The notes: generated by a model from the letters alone, not told the origin. A stretch of 64,000 bases of DNA from Aeromicrobium sp. Sec7.5 (GCF_036867135.1 NZ_JBAJIJ010000002.1:124001-188000); one strand, 5' to 3'; counted from the stretch's first letter, positions 53,986 to 62,881 are shown. Numbers and translations are program-made.

Positions 53986-55617
53986 TCAGGCTTTGCGCCG
54001 GGTGGACGGGCGGCGCTGGGACGGCTTGGTGACCGGCTCGCCGGCCTCCAAGAACGCGACGCGACGAGCCGCGCCGAACGCGGCCAGCGCGTCGGCCAGG
54101 ACCTCGACGGACGGCGACTCGGCCATGACGTCGACCCGCAGGCCGTGCTCCTCGGCGGTCTTGGCCGTGGCCGGACCGATGCACGCGATGATCGTCGACG
54201 GATGCGGCTTGCCCGCGATGCCGACGAGGTTGCGCACCGTCGAGCTCGACGTGAACAGGACCGCGTCGAACTTGCCGGTCTTGATCGCGTCGCGGATCGG
54301 CGCCGGCGGCGGCGCCGCCCGCACCGTGCGGTAGGCCGTGACGTCGTCGACCTCCCAGCCGAGGTCGATCAGCCCCGCGACGAGGGTCTCGGTCGCGATG
54401 TCGGCGCGCGGGAGGAAGACCCGGTTGATCGGGTCGAGCGTCTCGTCGTACGGCGGCCATTCCTCGACCAGACCGCGAGCGCTCTGCTCACCGGTGGGCA
54501 CCAGGTCGGGACGGATGCCCCACGTGGCGATGGCCTCGGCGGTCTTCTCACCGACCGCGGCGATCTTGAGACCCGAGAAGGCGCGGGCATCGAGCCCGTA
54601 CTCCTCGAACTTCTCGCGGACCGCCTTGACGGCGTTGACGCTCGTGAACGCGACCCACTCGTAGCGGCCCTCCACGAGGCCGCGCACGGCCTTGTCCATC
54701 TGCTGCGGGTTGCGCGGCGGCTCGACCGAGATGGTGGGGACCTCCTCGGACACCGCCCCGTACCCGCGCAGGCGCGACGCCAGGCTGGCCGACTGCTCCT
54801 TCGTGCGGGGCACGAGGATGCGCCAGCCGTACAGCGGCTTGGTCTCGAACCACGACAGCGCGTCGCGCATCTGCACGACCTCGCCGACGACCGTGATGGC
54901 CGGCGCGGTCATGCCCGCCGCCTTCGCGTCGGCGGCGATGCCCTCGAGCGTCGAGACGATCGTGCTCTGCTCGGTCGTGGTGCCGACCCGCGTCATCGCG
55001 ACGGGGGTCTGCGGCGAGCGCCCGGCGGCGATGAGGCCGTCGGCCGCCTCGCCGATCCGCGCGACGGCGGAGAGCAGCACCAAGGTGTCGTCGCTGCCGA
55101 GCTCCTCCCACGCGACCTGGGTGTCGCCGACGCTCACGACGCGGAACTCGCGGTGCTGACGGTTGGTGAGCGGCACCCCGGCGTACGCCGGGACGGCCTG
55201 CACCGACGAGATGCCGGGGACGATCTCGAACTCGATGCCGGCCTTGGCGCACGCGGCGGCCTCCTCCGGGCCCGTGGCGTACGTGAAGGGGTCGCCGCTG
55301 ATGAGCCGGACGACGTGGGCGCCGGTCTTCGCGTGGCGGACGACGAGCCGGGCGCGAGCCGCGTGCGTGAGCAGCGCGCCGTCCTCACCCAGTCCGCCGT
55401 CGACGATCTCGGCGTCGCCCGGGACGAGGGCGATCTGCTCGGGGAGCTCGGTGATGACGACATCGGCCTGGAGCAGGAGCTCGGCCGCGCGGACCGTGAG
55501 CAGGCTGGCGTCGCCCGGGCCGGCGCCGACGAAGCTGACGCGTCCGAGCTTCTTGGCCGGCTTGCTGGCACGAGACGGCACGGACGTGGCGTCCGGCGTC
55601 GCGGTGGTGGTGGTCAC
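53986..55617 (-). CDS. Fused uroporphyrinogen-III C-methyltransferase / uroporphyrinogen-III synthase
   Basis: A 543-residue CobA-HemD fusion. Residues 27-265 are a SUMT methylase (VGAGPGDASLLTVRAAELL, then ISGDPFTYATGPEEA and VVPGISSVQAVPAYAGVPLT), which diverts uroporphyrinogen III to precorrin-2. Residues 275-530 are a uroporphyrinogen-III synthase domain (WVAFTSVNAVKAVRE and VLFTSSSTVRNLVG) that closes the macrocycle. The start is GTG 55617, with AAGGAAG about 9 bases upstream. It is 58 bases after hemC. Such fusions are normal in actinobacteria. Confidence 0.93.
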   Translation of the reverse strand: MTTTTATPDATSVPSRASKPAKKLGRVSFVGAGPGDASLLTVRAAELLLQADVVITELPEQIALVPGDAEIVDGGLGEDGALLTHAARARLVVRHAKTGAHVVRLISGDPFTYATGPEEAAACAKAGIEFEIVPGISSVQAVPAYAGVPLTNRQHREFRVVSVGDTQVAWEELGSDDTLVLLSAVARIGEAADGLIAAGRSPQTPVAMTRVGTTTEQSTIVSTLEGIAADAKAAGMTAPAITVVGEVVQMRDALSWFETKPLYGWRILVPRTKEQSASLASRLRGYGAVSEEVPTISVEPPRNPQQMDKAVRGLVEGRYEWVAFTSVNAVKAVREKFEEYGLDARAFSGLKIAAVGEKTAEAIATWGIRPDLVPTGEQSARGLVEEWPPYDETLDPINRVFLPRADIATETLVAGLIDLGWEVDDVTAYRTVRAAPPPAPIRDAIKTGKFDAVLFTSSSTVRNLVGIAGKPHPSTIIACIGPATAKTAEEHGLRVDVMAESPSVEVLADALAAFGAARRVAFLEAGEPVTKPSQRRPSTRRKA

Positions 55618-55675
55618 GTGGGTACTTCCTTCTGGTGCAGACGGGGTCTGCGGGTGGTCGGGTCGGATCGACCGA

Positions 55676-56602
55676 TCAGGCGACGGGAGCCATGATCTGG
55701 TCGGCACCCTCGGCCAGCATCTCGGTGGCGAGACGGAGGCCGAGCGCGGCGGCGCCGGAGGGCACGCCGATCGCGGACAGGCGGATGGATGGACTTCCGG
55801 ACGGGTCGGCCACGACGGCGCGCAGCCAGAGCTCATCGCCGTCGTCGCCCCAGGCGACCTCGGCCAAGGCTCCGACGGGCGCGCTGCAGCCGGCCTCCAA
55901 GGTGGCGAGCAACGTGCGCTCGGCCGTGATGGTGGCACGGGTGTCGGGGTCGTCGAGCACCCCGAGCAGATCGATGAGGTCGGTCCGGTCGGAGCGGCAC
56001 TCGACGGCGAGCGCACCCTGACCGGGAGCGGGCAGTACCTGGATCGGGTCGAGCACCTCGGTGGCCTCGTCCGCGCGGCCGAGGCGCAGCAGCCCGGCAC
56101 GGGCCAGGACGACGGCGTCGACCTCGCCCGAGCGCACCTTGCCCAGTCGGGTGTCGACGTTGCCCCGGATCGGGACGACCTCCACGCCGAGGCCGAGCGC
56201 GTTGATCTGCGCGGCACGTCGCGGCGATCCGGTGCCGATGCGGGAGCCCGGGGGCAGCTCGCCGAGGGTCAGGCCGTCGCGGGCCACGAGGGCGTCGCGG
56301 ACGTCCTCGCGCGGCGGGACCGCGGCGAGCACGAGGCGCGGGTCGTCAGCCGTGGGGAGGTCCTTGAGCGAGTGCACCGCGAAGTCGACGTCGCCGGCGA
56401 CGAGTGCATCACGCAGCGCGGCCACGAACACCCCGGTGCCGCCCATCTGGTCGAGCGGGGCCGAGGAACGATCGCCCTCGGTGCTGATCGTGACGAGCTC
56501 GACCTCGCGGCCGGTGAGCTCGCGGACGCGGTCGGCGACGTGGCCGGACTGCGTGCGCGCGAGCTCGCTGGCACGCGTGCCGAGGCGCAGGGGCTCAGTC
56601 AT
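55676..56602 (-). CDS. hemC: Hydroxymethylbilane synthase (porphobilinogen deaminase)
   Basis: A 308-residue enzyme that polymerises four porphobilinogens. The dipyrromethane cofactor cysteine is C239 in [20 protein letters not shown] and [10 protein letters not shown] are conserved cofactor and substrate-binding blocks. The start overlaps the hemA stop by 8 bases, so the two are translationally coupled. Confidence 0.96.
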   Translation of the reverse strand: MTEPLRLGTRASELARTQSGHVADRVRELTGREVELVTISTEGDRSSAPLDQMGGTGVFVAALRDALVAGDVDFAVHSLKDLPTADDPRLVLAAVPPREDVRDALVARDGLTLGELPPGSRIGTGSPRRAAQINALGLGVEVVPIRGNVDTRLGKVRSGEVDAVVLARAGLLRLGRADEATEVLDPIQVLPAPGQGALAVECRSDRTDLIDLLGVLDDPDTRATITAERTLLATLEAGCSAPVGALAEVAWGDDGDELWLRAVVADPSGSPSIRLSAIGVPSGAAALGLRLATEMLAEGADQIMAPVA

Positions 56603-57962
56603 TGGCAGCCCCCTCCCCCACGGCGGAGACGCGGTCGACCGCGGACGGGTCGAGCGCGAAGAGGTCGGCGAGAGCGTCGGCGTACGTCAGCCCGGCGGGC
56701 CCGTCGACGAGCTGCTGCACCCGCACGGTGGGCTGGTGCAAGAGCTTGTCGGAGACCCGGCGCAGCGCCCGGCGGATCTCGGCCCGCTGCACGTCGGAGA
56801 GATCTCCGAGGCGAGCCTCGAGGCGCTCGGTCTCGGACTCCACGATCTCGACCGCCATGCCGCGCAGGGCGACGACGGTCGGCGTGACGCGCGAGGCGGA
56901 CTTGGCGGCCAGGAACGTGCCGACCTCGCCATCGACGATCGCGCGCACCGCGGCGACGTCCGAGACGACCTCGGAGTCGGCCGCACGCTCGCCGAGGACC
57001 TGCATGTCGATGAGGGTCGTGTTGGGCAGCTGGGTGACGTCGGCGGCGATGTCGCGCGGGAGCGCGAGATCGACCAGGGTCATGGGCCGGCCGTCCTGCG
57101 TGGCCCGCGCGATGCGCTCCTGGTCGAACACGACGCCGGTCGCGCCGGTGCAGCTGATGAGGACGTCGGCGCCCTGCAGCTCGACGTCGAGGGACTCCCA
57201 GCGCACCGCTCCGACACCGAACGTGGCCACGAACTCCGCGGCGCGCTGGTAGGTGCGGTTCGTGAGCATGATGCTCTCGGGCGCGACGCCACGCTCGACG
57301 AGTGTGCGCACCGCGAGGCTCGCCATGGTGCCGGCGCCGGCCACGAGGTACCGGGTCTCGGCACCGATCTGCCGCCCGTCGCCCGGCACCCCGTGCCGAT
57401 CTTGCCGCCCGTCGCCCGGCACCCACGCCGCCATGGCCTCGCCGGCGGCGTCGAGCGCGGCCGTGACGACCGAGGGCGCGAGGCGGTCGATGCCGGTCTC
57501 GGCGTGGCCGCGCTTGCCGATACGCAACGCCTGCTGGAACAGCGCGTTGAGCGCCGGGCCGACGGTGGACTCGGCCTGCGCCGACTGCAGCGACAGACGG
57601 ACCTGGCCCAGGATCTGGCTCTCGCCCAGGATCATCGAGTCGAGCCCGGCCGCGACCGAGAAGAGGTGGGCCACCGCGGCGTCGTCGTAGTGCACGTAGA
57701 GGTGGTGCACCAGCTCCTCACGCCCGAGCCCGGCGTGGTCGGCGAAGAGGCGCGACAGCTCCTCGATGGCCCCGTGGAAGCGCTCGGCCTCGACGTACAC
57801 CTCGACGCGGTTGCACGTGGAGATCACGACGGACTCGCTGATGTGCGGGGACTCGAGGACCTTGTGCGACAGCTTGACGCCGTCGTCGGTGTCGAGGGAC
57901 GCGCGCTCGAGGACCTCGATCGGGGCGGTGCGGTGGGACATGCCCAGCACGAGCACACTCAC
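56595..57962 (-). CDS. hemA: Glutamyl-tRNA reductase with internal duplication
   Basis: A 455-residue C5-pathway enzyme that reduces glutamyl-tRNA to glutamate-1-semialdehyde. The catalytic Cys is C50 in STCNRVEVY, the NADPH domain starts [15 protein letters not shown] near residue 206, and a C-terminal dimerisation domain follows. Residues of about 180-200 contain two copies of VPGDGRQ encoded by a 33-base tandem duplication, between the catalytic and NADPH domains. The start is GTG 57962. The predicted leader is over 100 bases and contains a hairpin. Confidence 0.94.
   Translation of the reverse strand: MSVLVLGMSHRTAPIEVLERASLDTDDGVKLSHKVLESPHISESVVISTCNRVEVYVEAERFHGAIEELSRLFADHAGLGREELVHHLYVHYDDAAVAHLFSVAAGLDSMILGESQILGQVRLSLQSAQAESTVGPALNALFQQALRIGKRGHAETGIDRLAPSVVTAALDAAGEAMAAWVPGDGRQDRHGVPGDGRQIGAETRYLVAGAGTMASLAVRTLVERGVAPESIMLTNRTYQRAAEFVATFGVGAVRWESLDVELQGADVLISCTGATGVVFDQERIARATQDGRPMTLVDLALPRDIAADVTQLPNTTLIDMQVLGERAADSEVVSDVAAVRAIVDGEVGTFLAAKSASRVTPTVVALRGMAVEIVESETERLEARLGDLSDVQRAEIRRALRRVSDKLLHQPTVRVQQLVDGPAGLTYADALADLFALDPSAVDRVSAVGEGAAND
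57364..57424. repeat. 33-bp tandem duplication within hemA
   Basis: The core GCCGCCCGTCGCCCGGCACC occurs at 57371 and again at 57404, exactly 33 bases (11 codons) apart, with flanking CCGATCT in both copies. The duplication is in frame and adds about 11 residues to a linker. Confidence 0.8.
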
Positions 57963-58008
57963 GGAACGCTCACCGCCGAGTCATCGGAGTCCAGATCACG
58001 GAAGAAGG

Positions 58009-58038
58009 GGTGCAGAATCGTCACAGTTCTCCTGCACC
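58009..58038. promoter_or_regulatory. Hairpin in the hemA leader
   Basis: GGTGCAG (58009-58015) is inverted as CTGCACC at 58032-58038 in the transcribed leader of hemA, 47 bases upstream of the GTG. Extra pairing inside the loop is possible. It could be an attenuator or a protein site; nothing identifies which. Confidence 0.35.
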
Positions 58039-58085
58039 GCGAACCTCGGGATTTCCCTGACGGGACAGGCCTGCGGCGCCCCCAC

Positions 58086-58132
58086 AGTCTACGATCGGTG
58101 CTCGTCGTTCACCAAATCGTCACGATGTGACG
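58086..58132 (-). promoter_or_regulatory. Candidate hemA promoter and adjacent inverted repeat
   Basis: On the minus strand TTGGTG (58110-58115) and TAGACT (58086-58091) are 18 bases apart and give a start about 115 bases before hemA. Immediately upstream, CGTCAC-GAT-GTGACG (58118-58132) is a perfect 15-base inverted repeat that touches the -35 region and lies 8 bases from the glutaredoxin stop. It could be an operator or a terminator remnant. Confidence 0.4.
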
Positions 58133-58140
58133 TCGCCGTG

Positions 58141-58422
58141 TCAGCCCGCGAGAGCTGCGCGGAGCCGCTGCGGGTCCACCCGCCAGAAGTCGTGCTGCCG
58201 CCCGTCGACGAACGTCACGGGCACCTCGTCGTTCCACTGCTCCGCGAGGGCGGGATCGGTGTCGACGTCCACCGTGGTCCACGTGTCGCCGGTCTCCTGG
58301 GTCACCGACTCGACCACAGCAGTGGCCACCTCGCACAGGTGACAGCCGTCACGCACCAGGAGCACCACGCGCGCCGAGCCCAGGACCTCGGACGAGGCGC
58401 CGGCGGACGGACCCGAGGTCAT
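58141..58422 (-). CDS. Glutaredoxin family protein
   Basis: A 93-residue thioredoxin-fold protein of the DUF836/glutaredoxin-like type with the CxxC redox pair at C27 and C30 (RDGCHLCEVA) and a cis-Pro block EVPVTFVDG. It is probably a cytoplasmic thiol reductant. ATG 58422 overlaps the acyl-CoA-ligase-like stop as ATGA. It lies upstream of hemA, where some actinobacteria also carry the redox regulator Rex; none is present here. Confidence 0.85.
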   Translation of the reverse strand: MTSGPSAGASSEVLGSARVVLLVRDGCHLCEVATAVVESVTQETGDTWTTVDVDTDPALAEQWNDEVPVTFVDGRQHDFWRVDPQRLRAALAG

Positions 58423-59984
58423 CGCAGCCCCAGGTCCGATCCCCGGGCGAGCGCCCGGAGCCGGCCCTTGGCGACCTTGCCCGTGGGCGAGTACGGGAGT
58501 CCCTGGACGATCTCGATCGTGGTGGGCTGCTTGAACCGCGCCAGCCGGGTGCGGCACGCGGCCGCCACTGCGGCCACCACCTCACCTTCGTCGGTGCCGG
58601 GCAGCGGCACGACGAACGCGAGCACCTGCTCGCCGGTCTCCTCGTGCGGCAGGCCCACCACGGCGACCTGGTCGACGCCCGGGGCCTCGGCGATGACGTC
58701 CTCGACCTCACGGGGGTAGACGTTGAAGCCGGACACGATCACGAGCTCGCGCAGCCGGTCGACGAGCGTGAGGTCACCGTCGTCGTCGAGCAGGCCCACG
58801 TCACCGGTGGGGTACCAGCCGTCCGCGTCCGGTCCGTCGCTGCCGTCGGGCCAGTAGCCCGTGAGCAGGTTGTCGCCCCGCACCCAGATCTCGGCGGGGT
58901 CGCCGGGGGACGCCTCACGCCCCGCGACGGTCTCGACGACGCGGACCTCGATGCCCGGCAGGACGGCGCCGACCGAGTACGGCTTCGGCGCACCGTCGGC
59001 GTCGCGGGAAGACCCGATCGTGACCGCCACGACCGGCGAGGCCTCGGTGAGGCCGTACCCCTGCTCGATGACGTGCCCCGACGAGTCGCGAAAGTCGCGG
59101 GCGAGGTCCGGATCCAGTGCCGAGGCGCCCGACACGACGACCCGGACCGAGGCCAGCTTCTCGCGCAGGTCGGTCCGTCCCGACCACGCGGCGACGACCG
59201 GCGGAGCCACGGCGAGGTAGGTCAGGCCCTCGCGGACGACGAGGTCGAGCAGGGCGTCGGGGTCGAAGCCGTCGACCAGGACGAGCGGCGCACCTTGGTG
59301 GACCGCCTGCCCCAGGACGCAGTTGAGGCCGTAGATGTGGAACATCGGCAGCAGGCCGAGGCATACGTCGTCGGCCGAGACGACGTCGAGCGTGGCGACC
59401 TGCTCGATGTTGGCGAGCAGGGCCCGGTGGGACAACATGACGCCGCGGGGGCGTCCGCTCGTGCCGGACGTGTAGAGGATGACCGCGAGCGCCTCGGGAT
59501 CGGCCGGCGCAGCCGGGGGCGACGGCACGGCGGCGTCCAGGAACGCCGTGAACGCGACCTCGCCGCCCTCGGGCGACGGACCGTCGACGACGACGGTGAG
59601 GTTCTCGAGGCCCGAGGCCGCCGCGCGGACCGCGTCGACGGCGGTCCCGTCGGCGAGGACGACCCGGGCTCCGGAGTCGGTGATCATGCGCTCGACCTCG
59701 GCGGGGGTCGAGCGCGGGTTGATGGGGACAGCGACCATGCCCCCACGCAGGATGGCGAAGTACGCGATGACCAGGTCGATGCGGTTGGCCATCACCAGCG
59801 CGACGCGGTGACCGGCCCGGAGCCCCCGGGCGCTGAGACCGCGGGCGACGGCGTCGGCCGCGTGGTCCAGCTCGGCCCAGGTGACGGCTCGACGTTCCTC
59901 GCGGGCCTCGACCAGGGCGGTGCCCTCCGGGTCACGGCGCGCGGCGACGGCGAGGATCTCGCTGACGTTCACGGTCACGGTCAC
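58419..59984 (-). CDS. AMP-dependent acyl-CoA synthetase/ligase
   Basis: A 521-residue ANL-superfamily enzyme. The P-loop is LYTSGTSGRPRGVMLSH, the A5 block GYGLTEASP, the A8 hinge GWYPTGDVGLLDDDGDLTLVDRLREL, and the A10 lysine PYSPTGKVAKGRL. It likely activates a carboxylic acid (fatty or aromatic) to the acyl-CoA; the substrate is not determinable. The start GTG 59984 is the first of three closely spaced GTG codons (VTVTVNVSEIL). It shares a transcript with the glutaredoxin. Confidence 0.87.
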   Translation of the reverse strand: MTVTVNVSEILAVAARRDPEGTALVEAREERRAVTWAELDHAADAVARGLSARGLRAGHRVALVMANRIDLVIAYFAILRGGMVAVPINPRSTPAEVERMITDSGARVVLADGTAVDAVRAAASGLENLTVVVDGPSPEGGEVAFTAFLDAAVPSPPAAPADPEALAVILYTSGTSGRPRGVMLSHRALLANIEQVATLDVVSADDVCLGLLPMFHIYGLNCVLGQAVHQGAPLVLVDGFDPDALLDLVVREGLTYLAVAPPVVAAWSGRTDLREKLASVRVVVSGASALDPDLARDFRDSSGHVIEQGYGLTEASPVVAVTIGSSRDADGAPKPYSVGAVLPGIEVRVVETVAGREASPGDPAEIWVRGDNLLTGYWPDGSDGPDADGWYPTGDVGLLDDDGDLTLVDRLRELVIVSGFNVYPREVEDVIAEAPGVDQVAVVGLPHEETGEQVLAFVVPLPGTDEGEVVAAVAAACRTRLARFKQPTTIEIVQGLPYSPTGKVAKGRLRALARGSDLGLR

Positions 59985-60052
59985 GCGGCAACTCTTCCAC
60001 ACCGCTCCCCCGGTTCGCCTCCGAACACCCGCCCGGGCCCCACGGCGCGCGG

Positions 60053-60058
60053 TAGCCT
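60053..60058 (+). promoter_or_regulatory. Leaderless -10 hexamer for the HAD phosphatase gene
   Basis: TAGCCT lies exactly 6 bases before the ATG at 60065, in the short divergent gap with the acyl-CoA ligase gene. Confidence 0.5.
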
Positions 60059-60064
60059 CACCGC

Positions 60065-60961
60065 ATGAGCCGCCCGCCGTCCGTCCCCCGGCCCGTGTCG
60101 CCGGCCGATCGGCGGCGCAACCTCAAGTCGCGATCAGTGCTGGCGGGCCAGGCCGCCGCAGCGGCGGCGGAGGTCGAGATCGCGCTCGCACCCGAGGCCG
60201 ACCCGCGGGCCGCCGCCTTCTTCGACGTCGACAACACCATCATGCAGGGCGCTTCGATCTTCCATCTCGCCCGTGGTCTCTACCGGCGCGACTTCTTCTC
60301 GGCCCGCGACCTCGCCGGCGCCGTGTGGCAGCAGGCCTACTTCCGGATCTCCGGCATCGAGGACCCAGAACACATCGCGAAGGCCCGCAGCTCGGCCCTG
60401 TCGTTCATCGCCGGGCACAGCGTGACCGAGCTCGAGGAGATCGGCGAGGAGATCTTCGACGAGCACATGGCGCACAAGATCTGGCCGGGCACCCGCGCGA
60501 TCGCGCAGGCCCACCTCGACCGCGGCCAACGGGTCTGGCTCGTCACGGCGGCACCGGTCGAGATCGCTCAGGTCATCGCCCGGCGGCTCGGCCTGACCGG
60601 GGCGCTGGGCACGGTCGCGGAGCACGTCGACGGCGTCTACACCGGCCAGCTGGTGGGCGAGATGCTGCACGGCGAGGGCAAGGCCGTCGCCGTGCGGGCC
60701 ATCGCGGAGCGCGAACGCCTCGACCTGTCGCGATGCTCGGCGTACTCCGACTCCAGCAACGACCTGCCGATGTTGTCACTCGTCGGACACCCGTGCGCGG
60801 TCAATCCCGACACGACCCTGCGCTCCCACGCACGGGCCAACGACTGGGAGATCCGCGACTACCGCACCGGTCGTCGCGTGGCGCTGGCCGGGGCCCGTAC
60901 GGCTGGCATGGCCGGGGCTGGAGTGGCGGCCTGGCAGGTCGCTCGCCGCCTGCGTCGCTGA
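60065..60961 (+). CDS. HAD-IB family hydrolase (SerB-like phosphatase)
   Basis: A 298-residue HAD phosphatase. The nucleophile and acid are D54 and D56 in AFFDVDNTIMQGAS; motif II is VTAAPVEIAQ and motif IV is YSDSSNDLPML. It matches the actinobacterial group related to phosphoserine phosphatases that sits beside BldN-type sigma genes. A C-terminal Ala/Gly-rich hydrophobic stretch (about 275-292) could be membrane-associated. Its own leaderless promoter is predicted. The substrate is unknown. Confidence 0.87.
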   Translation: MSRPPSVPRPVSPADRRRNLKSRSVLAGQAAAAAAEVEIALAPEADPRAAAFFDVDNTIMQGASIFHLARGLYRRDFFSARDLAGAVWQQAYFRISGIEDPEHIAKARSSALSFIAGHSVTELEEIGEEIFDEHMAHKIWPGTRAIAQAHLDRGQRVWLVTAAPVEIAQVIARRLGLTGALGTVAEHVDGVYTGQLVGEMLHGEGKAVAVRAIAERERLDLSRCSAYSDSSNDLPMLSLVGHPCAVNPDTTLRSHARANDWEIRDYRTGRRVALAGARTAGMAGAGVAAWQVARRLRR

Positions 60962-61038
60962 CTCCCTCCCGCCAATTTCTCGAAATCTCTGGGCGAACGG
61001 GCTCCCGGCGGATAGGCTCAGACTGATCTGGGAGGGTC

Positions 61039-61743
61039 ATGCGGGAGAATCTGGTAGGACTTCGCGGGGTGCTGGCCGTGGCCGGTGCTCACGTCGACGA
61101 CCGCGGTCTGCTCGCCGCCCTGGCCCACGTCGACTCCACGCCCAGCCCCGGTTCCGGCTCCGGCGGCAGTGACCCCGAGCCGCACCTGGACGCCGAGGGG
61201 CTGCGTCTGCGGGCCCTCGTGGATCTGGCAGTCGAGGGCGATGCCGAGGCGTTCGGCCAGCTCTACGACCACTACGTCGGCGGCATCTACCGCTTCGTCT
61301 ACTACCGGGTCGGCTCCGCGCAGCTCGCCGAGGACCTGACGAGCGAGACCTTCGTCCGCGGCCTCCGCGCGATCAGCCGTTTCAGCTGGCAGGGCAAGGA
61401 CTTCGGCGCGTGGCTCACCACGATCGCCCGCAACCTGATCACCGACCACTTCAAGTCCAGCCGCGCCCGACTCGAGATCGTGTCCGACTCCGTCCCGGAG
61501 ACGCGCTCGAGCCCGCCGACCCCCGAGGACGAGGTGCTGAACCTCGTCTCGAACGCGATGCTCCTCGAGGCGGTCAACGCGCTCCCGGAGGAGCAGCGCG
61601 ACTGCATCCTGATGCGCTTCATGCAGGGACTCTCGATCGCCCAGACCGCGGCGGCCCTCGGCCGGAGCGAAGGAGCCGTCAAGCAGCTCCAGCTGCGGGC
61701 GGTCCGACGACTCGCCAAGAACGTGACGGAGGACGTCCGATGA
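61039..61743 (+). CDS. ECF RNA polymerase sigma factor, BldN-like
   Basis: A 234-residue ECF sigma factor. After an unusual N-terminal extension of about 55 residues comes region 2 (LYDHYVGGIYRFVYYRVGSAQLAEDLTSETFVRGLRA) and region 4 (EEQRDCILMRFMQGLSIAQTAAALGRSEGAVKQLQLRAV). Order, extension and neighbours match sigma-BldN of Streptomyces, which is made with an N-terminal pro-sequence and drives development genes. It is followed by a membrane DUF5667 protein, the likely anti-sigma partner. TAGGCT at 61013 is a possible -10. Confidence 0.87.
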   Translation: MRENLVGLRGVLAVAGAHVDDRGLLAALAHVDSTPSPGSGSGGSDPEPHLDAEGLRLRALVDLAVEGDAEAFGQLYDHYVGGIYRFVYYRVGSAQLAEDLTSETFVRGLRAISRFSWQGKDFGAWLTTIARNLITDHFKSSRARLEIVSDSVPETRSSPPTPEDEVLNLVSNAMLLEAVNALPEEQRDCILMRFMQGLSIAQTAAALGRSEGAVKQLQLRAVRRLAKNVTEDVR

Positions 61744-61772
61744 CATTGACCCGTCCGTTCCGCGTCATGATT

Positions 61773-61801
61773 CGTAACTCCCGCCGTCTCATGGTCGTTC
61801 G
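61773..61801 (+). promoter_or_regulatory. BldN-class promoter before the DUF5667 gene
   Basis: CGTAAC (61773-61778) and CGTTCG (61796-61801) are 17 bases apart. The -35 is a full match to the remembered sigma-BldN consensus, and the -10 matches four of six. In Streptomyces the anti-sigma gene after bldN is itself a BldN target, so this would be a feedback loop. Confidence 0.5.
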
Positions 61802-61837
61802 GTACTGTGACCACCCGATGGCTTCAAGGCAGGAATC

Positions 61838-62881
61838 ATGACGAGCCACAAGCGCGAGGCTGATGCATTCGAGGCCGCTCTCCGCGGCGCGCCCGCTGAC
61901 GCGGCCGTCACCGAGCTGGTCCGGCACGCCGAGATCCTGTGCGCCCGCGCCGCCACCGTGGCCCCGTCCGACGACTTCCGCCTGGCCCTGCGCGAGCGCC
62001 TCATGGCCGAGGCCCCCGAGCTGCTGACCGCCCACCCCCGTCCGGCCGCCACGGCCGTGGCGGCGCCGCGCACGAGCGGCCTCCGCCGCCGCGTCGCCCG
62101 ACTCAGCGCCGCCGCGCTCGTCGCGGTCGGTGGCGTCGGCATCGTCGCCTCCAGCGCGCAGGCCGTCCCGGGCGACATGCTCTACGGCGTCAAGCGCAGT
62201 GTCGAGTCGGTCGAGCTCGCCCTGCACCGGACCGACGAGGCACGCGGCACGTTCCAGCTCGAGCAGGCGCGCGAGCGCCTCGCCGAGGCCGAGCACCTGG
62301 CCGACGAGGGCGACCTCGAACGTTCCGCCACGGCCCTGGCTGACTTCCGCAACCAGGCCGACGCCGGCACGGCCGACCTGTTCACGGACTACGAGGCCGA
62401 AGGCCAGAGCGCCTCGGTCGAGTCGGTCAACGACTTCGCTGTCGAGTCCGCCGGCACGTTGACCGATCTGGCCGAGCAGTTCCCGTCCACGTCCACGTCC
62501 ACGTCGTCGGACCCGGTCGAGCTCGCGATGAACACGGTGCGCGACATCGCCACGCAGGCCAGCGCGCTCTGCCTCGAGTGCGGCCCGATCACGCTGCCCG
62601 AGCTCCAGGCCATCGCCAGCCCCACGGACGGCACCACGACCTCCGCCGCACCCAGCGCTGGTCCCGCGCCGACGCCCACCAAGTCATCGCCCTCGGCCAC
62701 CGGCGCGCCGGCCCCCACGCCCTCCAAGACCCCCCTGCTCACGCAGCCGACCACCCCGGCCCCCTCGTCGACGCCGTCCCCTGCGCCTCAGGTCCCGATC
62801 GTCACCCCGCTCGTCGATAGCCTGCTGGGTGAGGAAGGCCTGGTGCCGTCGCTCCTCGGCGGGTTGCTGGGTCAGAAGTAG
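61838..62881 (+). CDS. DUF5667 membrane protein, presumed anti-sigma factor
   Basis: A 347-residue single-pass membrane protein. The N-terminal 80 residues are cytoplasmic and helical and a helix lies at about 87-107 (LSAAALVAVGGVGIVASSAQA). The DUF5667 segment PGDMLYGVKRSVESVELALH follows, then a coiled region rich in Glu and Arg. The C-terminal 120 residues are Thr/Pro/Ser-rich and extracytoplasmic. Position after a BldN-like sigma gene and the topology match RsbN-like anti-sigma factors. A short TCCACG repeat encodes Ser-Thr near residue 220. AGGAAT precedes the ATG. Confidence 0.75.
   Translation: MTSHKREADAFEAALRGAPADAAVTELVRHAEILCARAATVAPSDDFRLALRERLMAEAPELLTAHPRPAATAVAAPRTSGLRRRVARLSAAALVAVGGVGIVASSAQAVPGDMLYGVKRSVESVELALHRTDEARGTFQLEQARERLAEAEHLADEGDLERSATALADFRNQADAGTADLFTDYEAEGQSASVESVNDFAVESAGTLTDLAEQFPSTSTSTSSDPVELAMNTVRDIATQASALCLECGPITLPELQAIASPTDGTTTSAAPSAGPAPTPTKSSPSATGAPAPTPSKTPLLTQPTTPAPSSTPSPAPQVPIVTPLVDSLLGEEGLVPSLLGGLLGQK

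Noticed and set aside
53986-55617. Frameshift or artefact joining cobA and hemD
   Set aside because: Both domains are intact and the fusion is a normal actinobacterial arrangement.
58118-58132. Rex operator upstream of hemA
   Set aside because: The inverted repeat has TCAC...GTGA order, the reverse of the GTGA...TCAC order of Rex sites.
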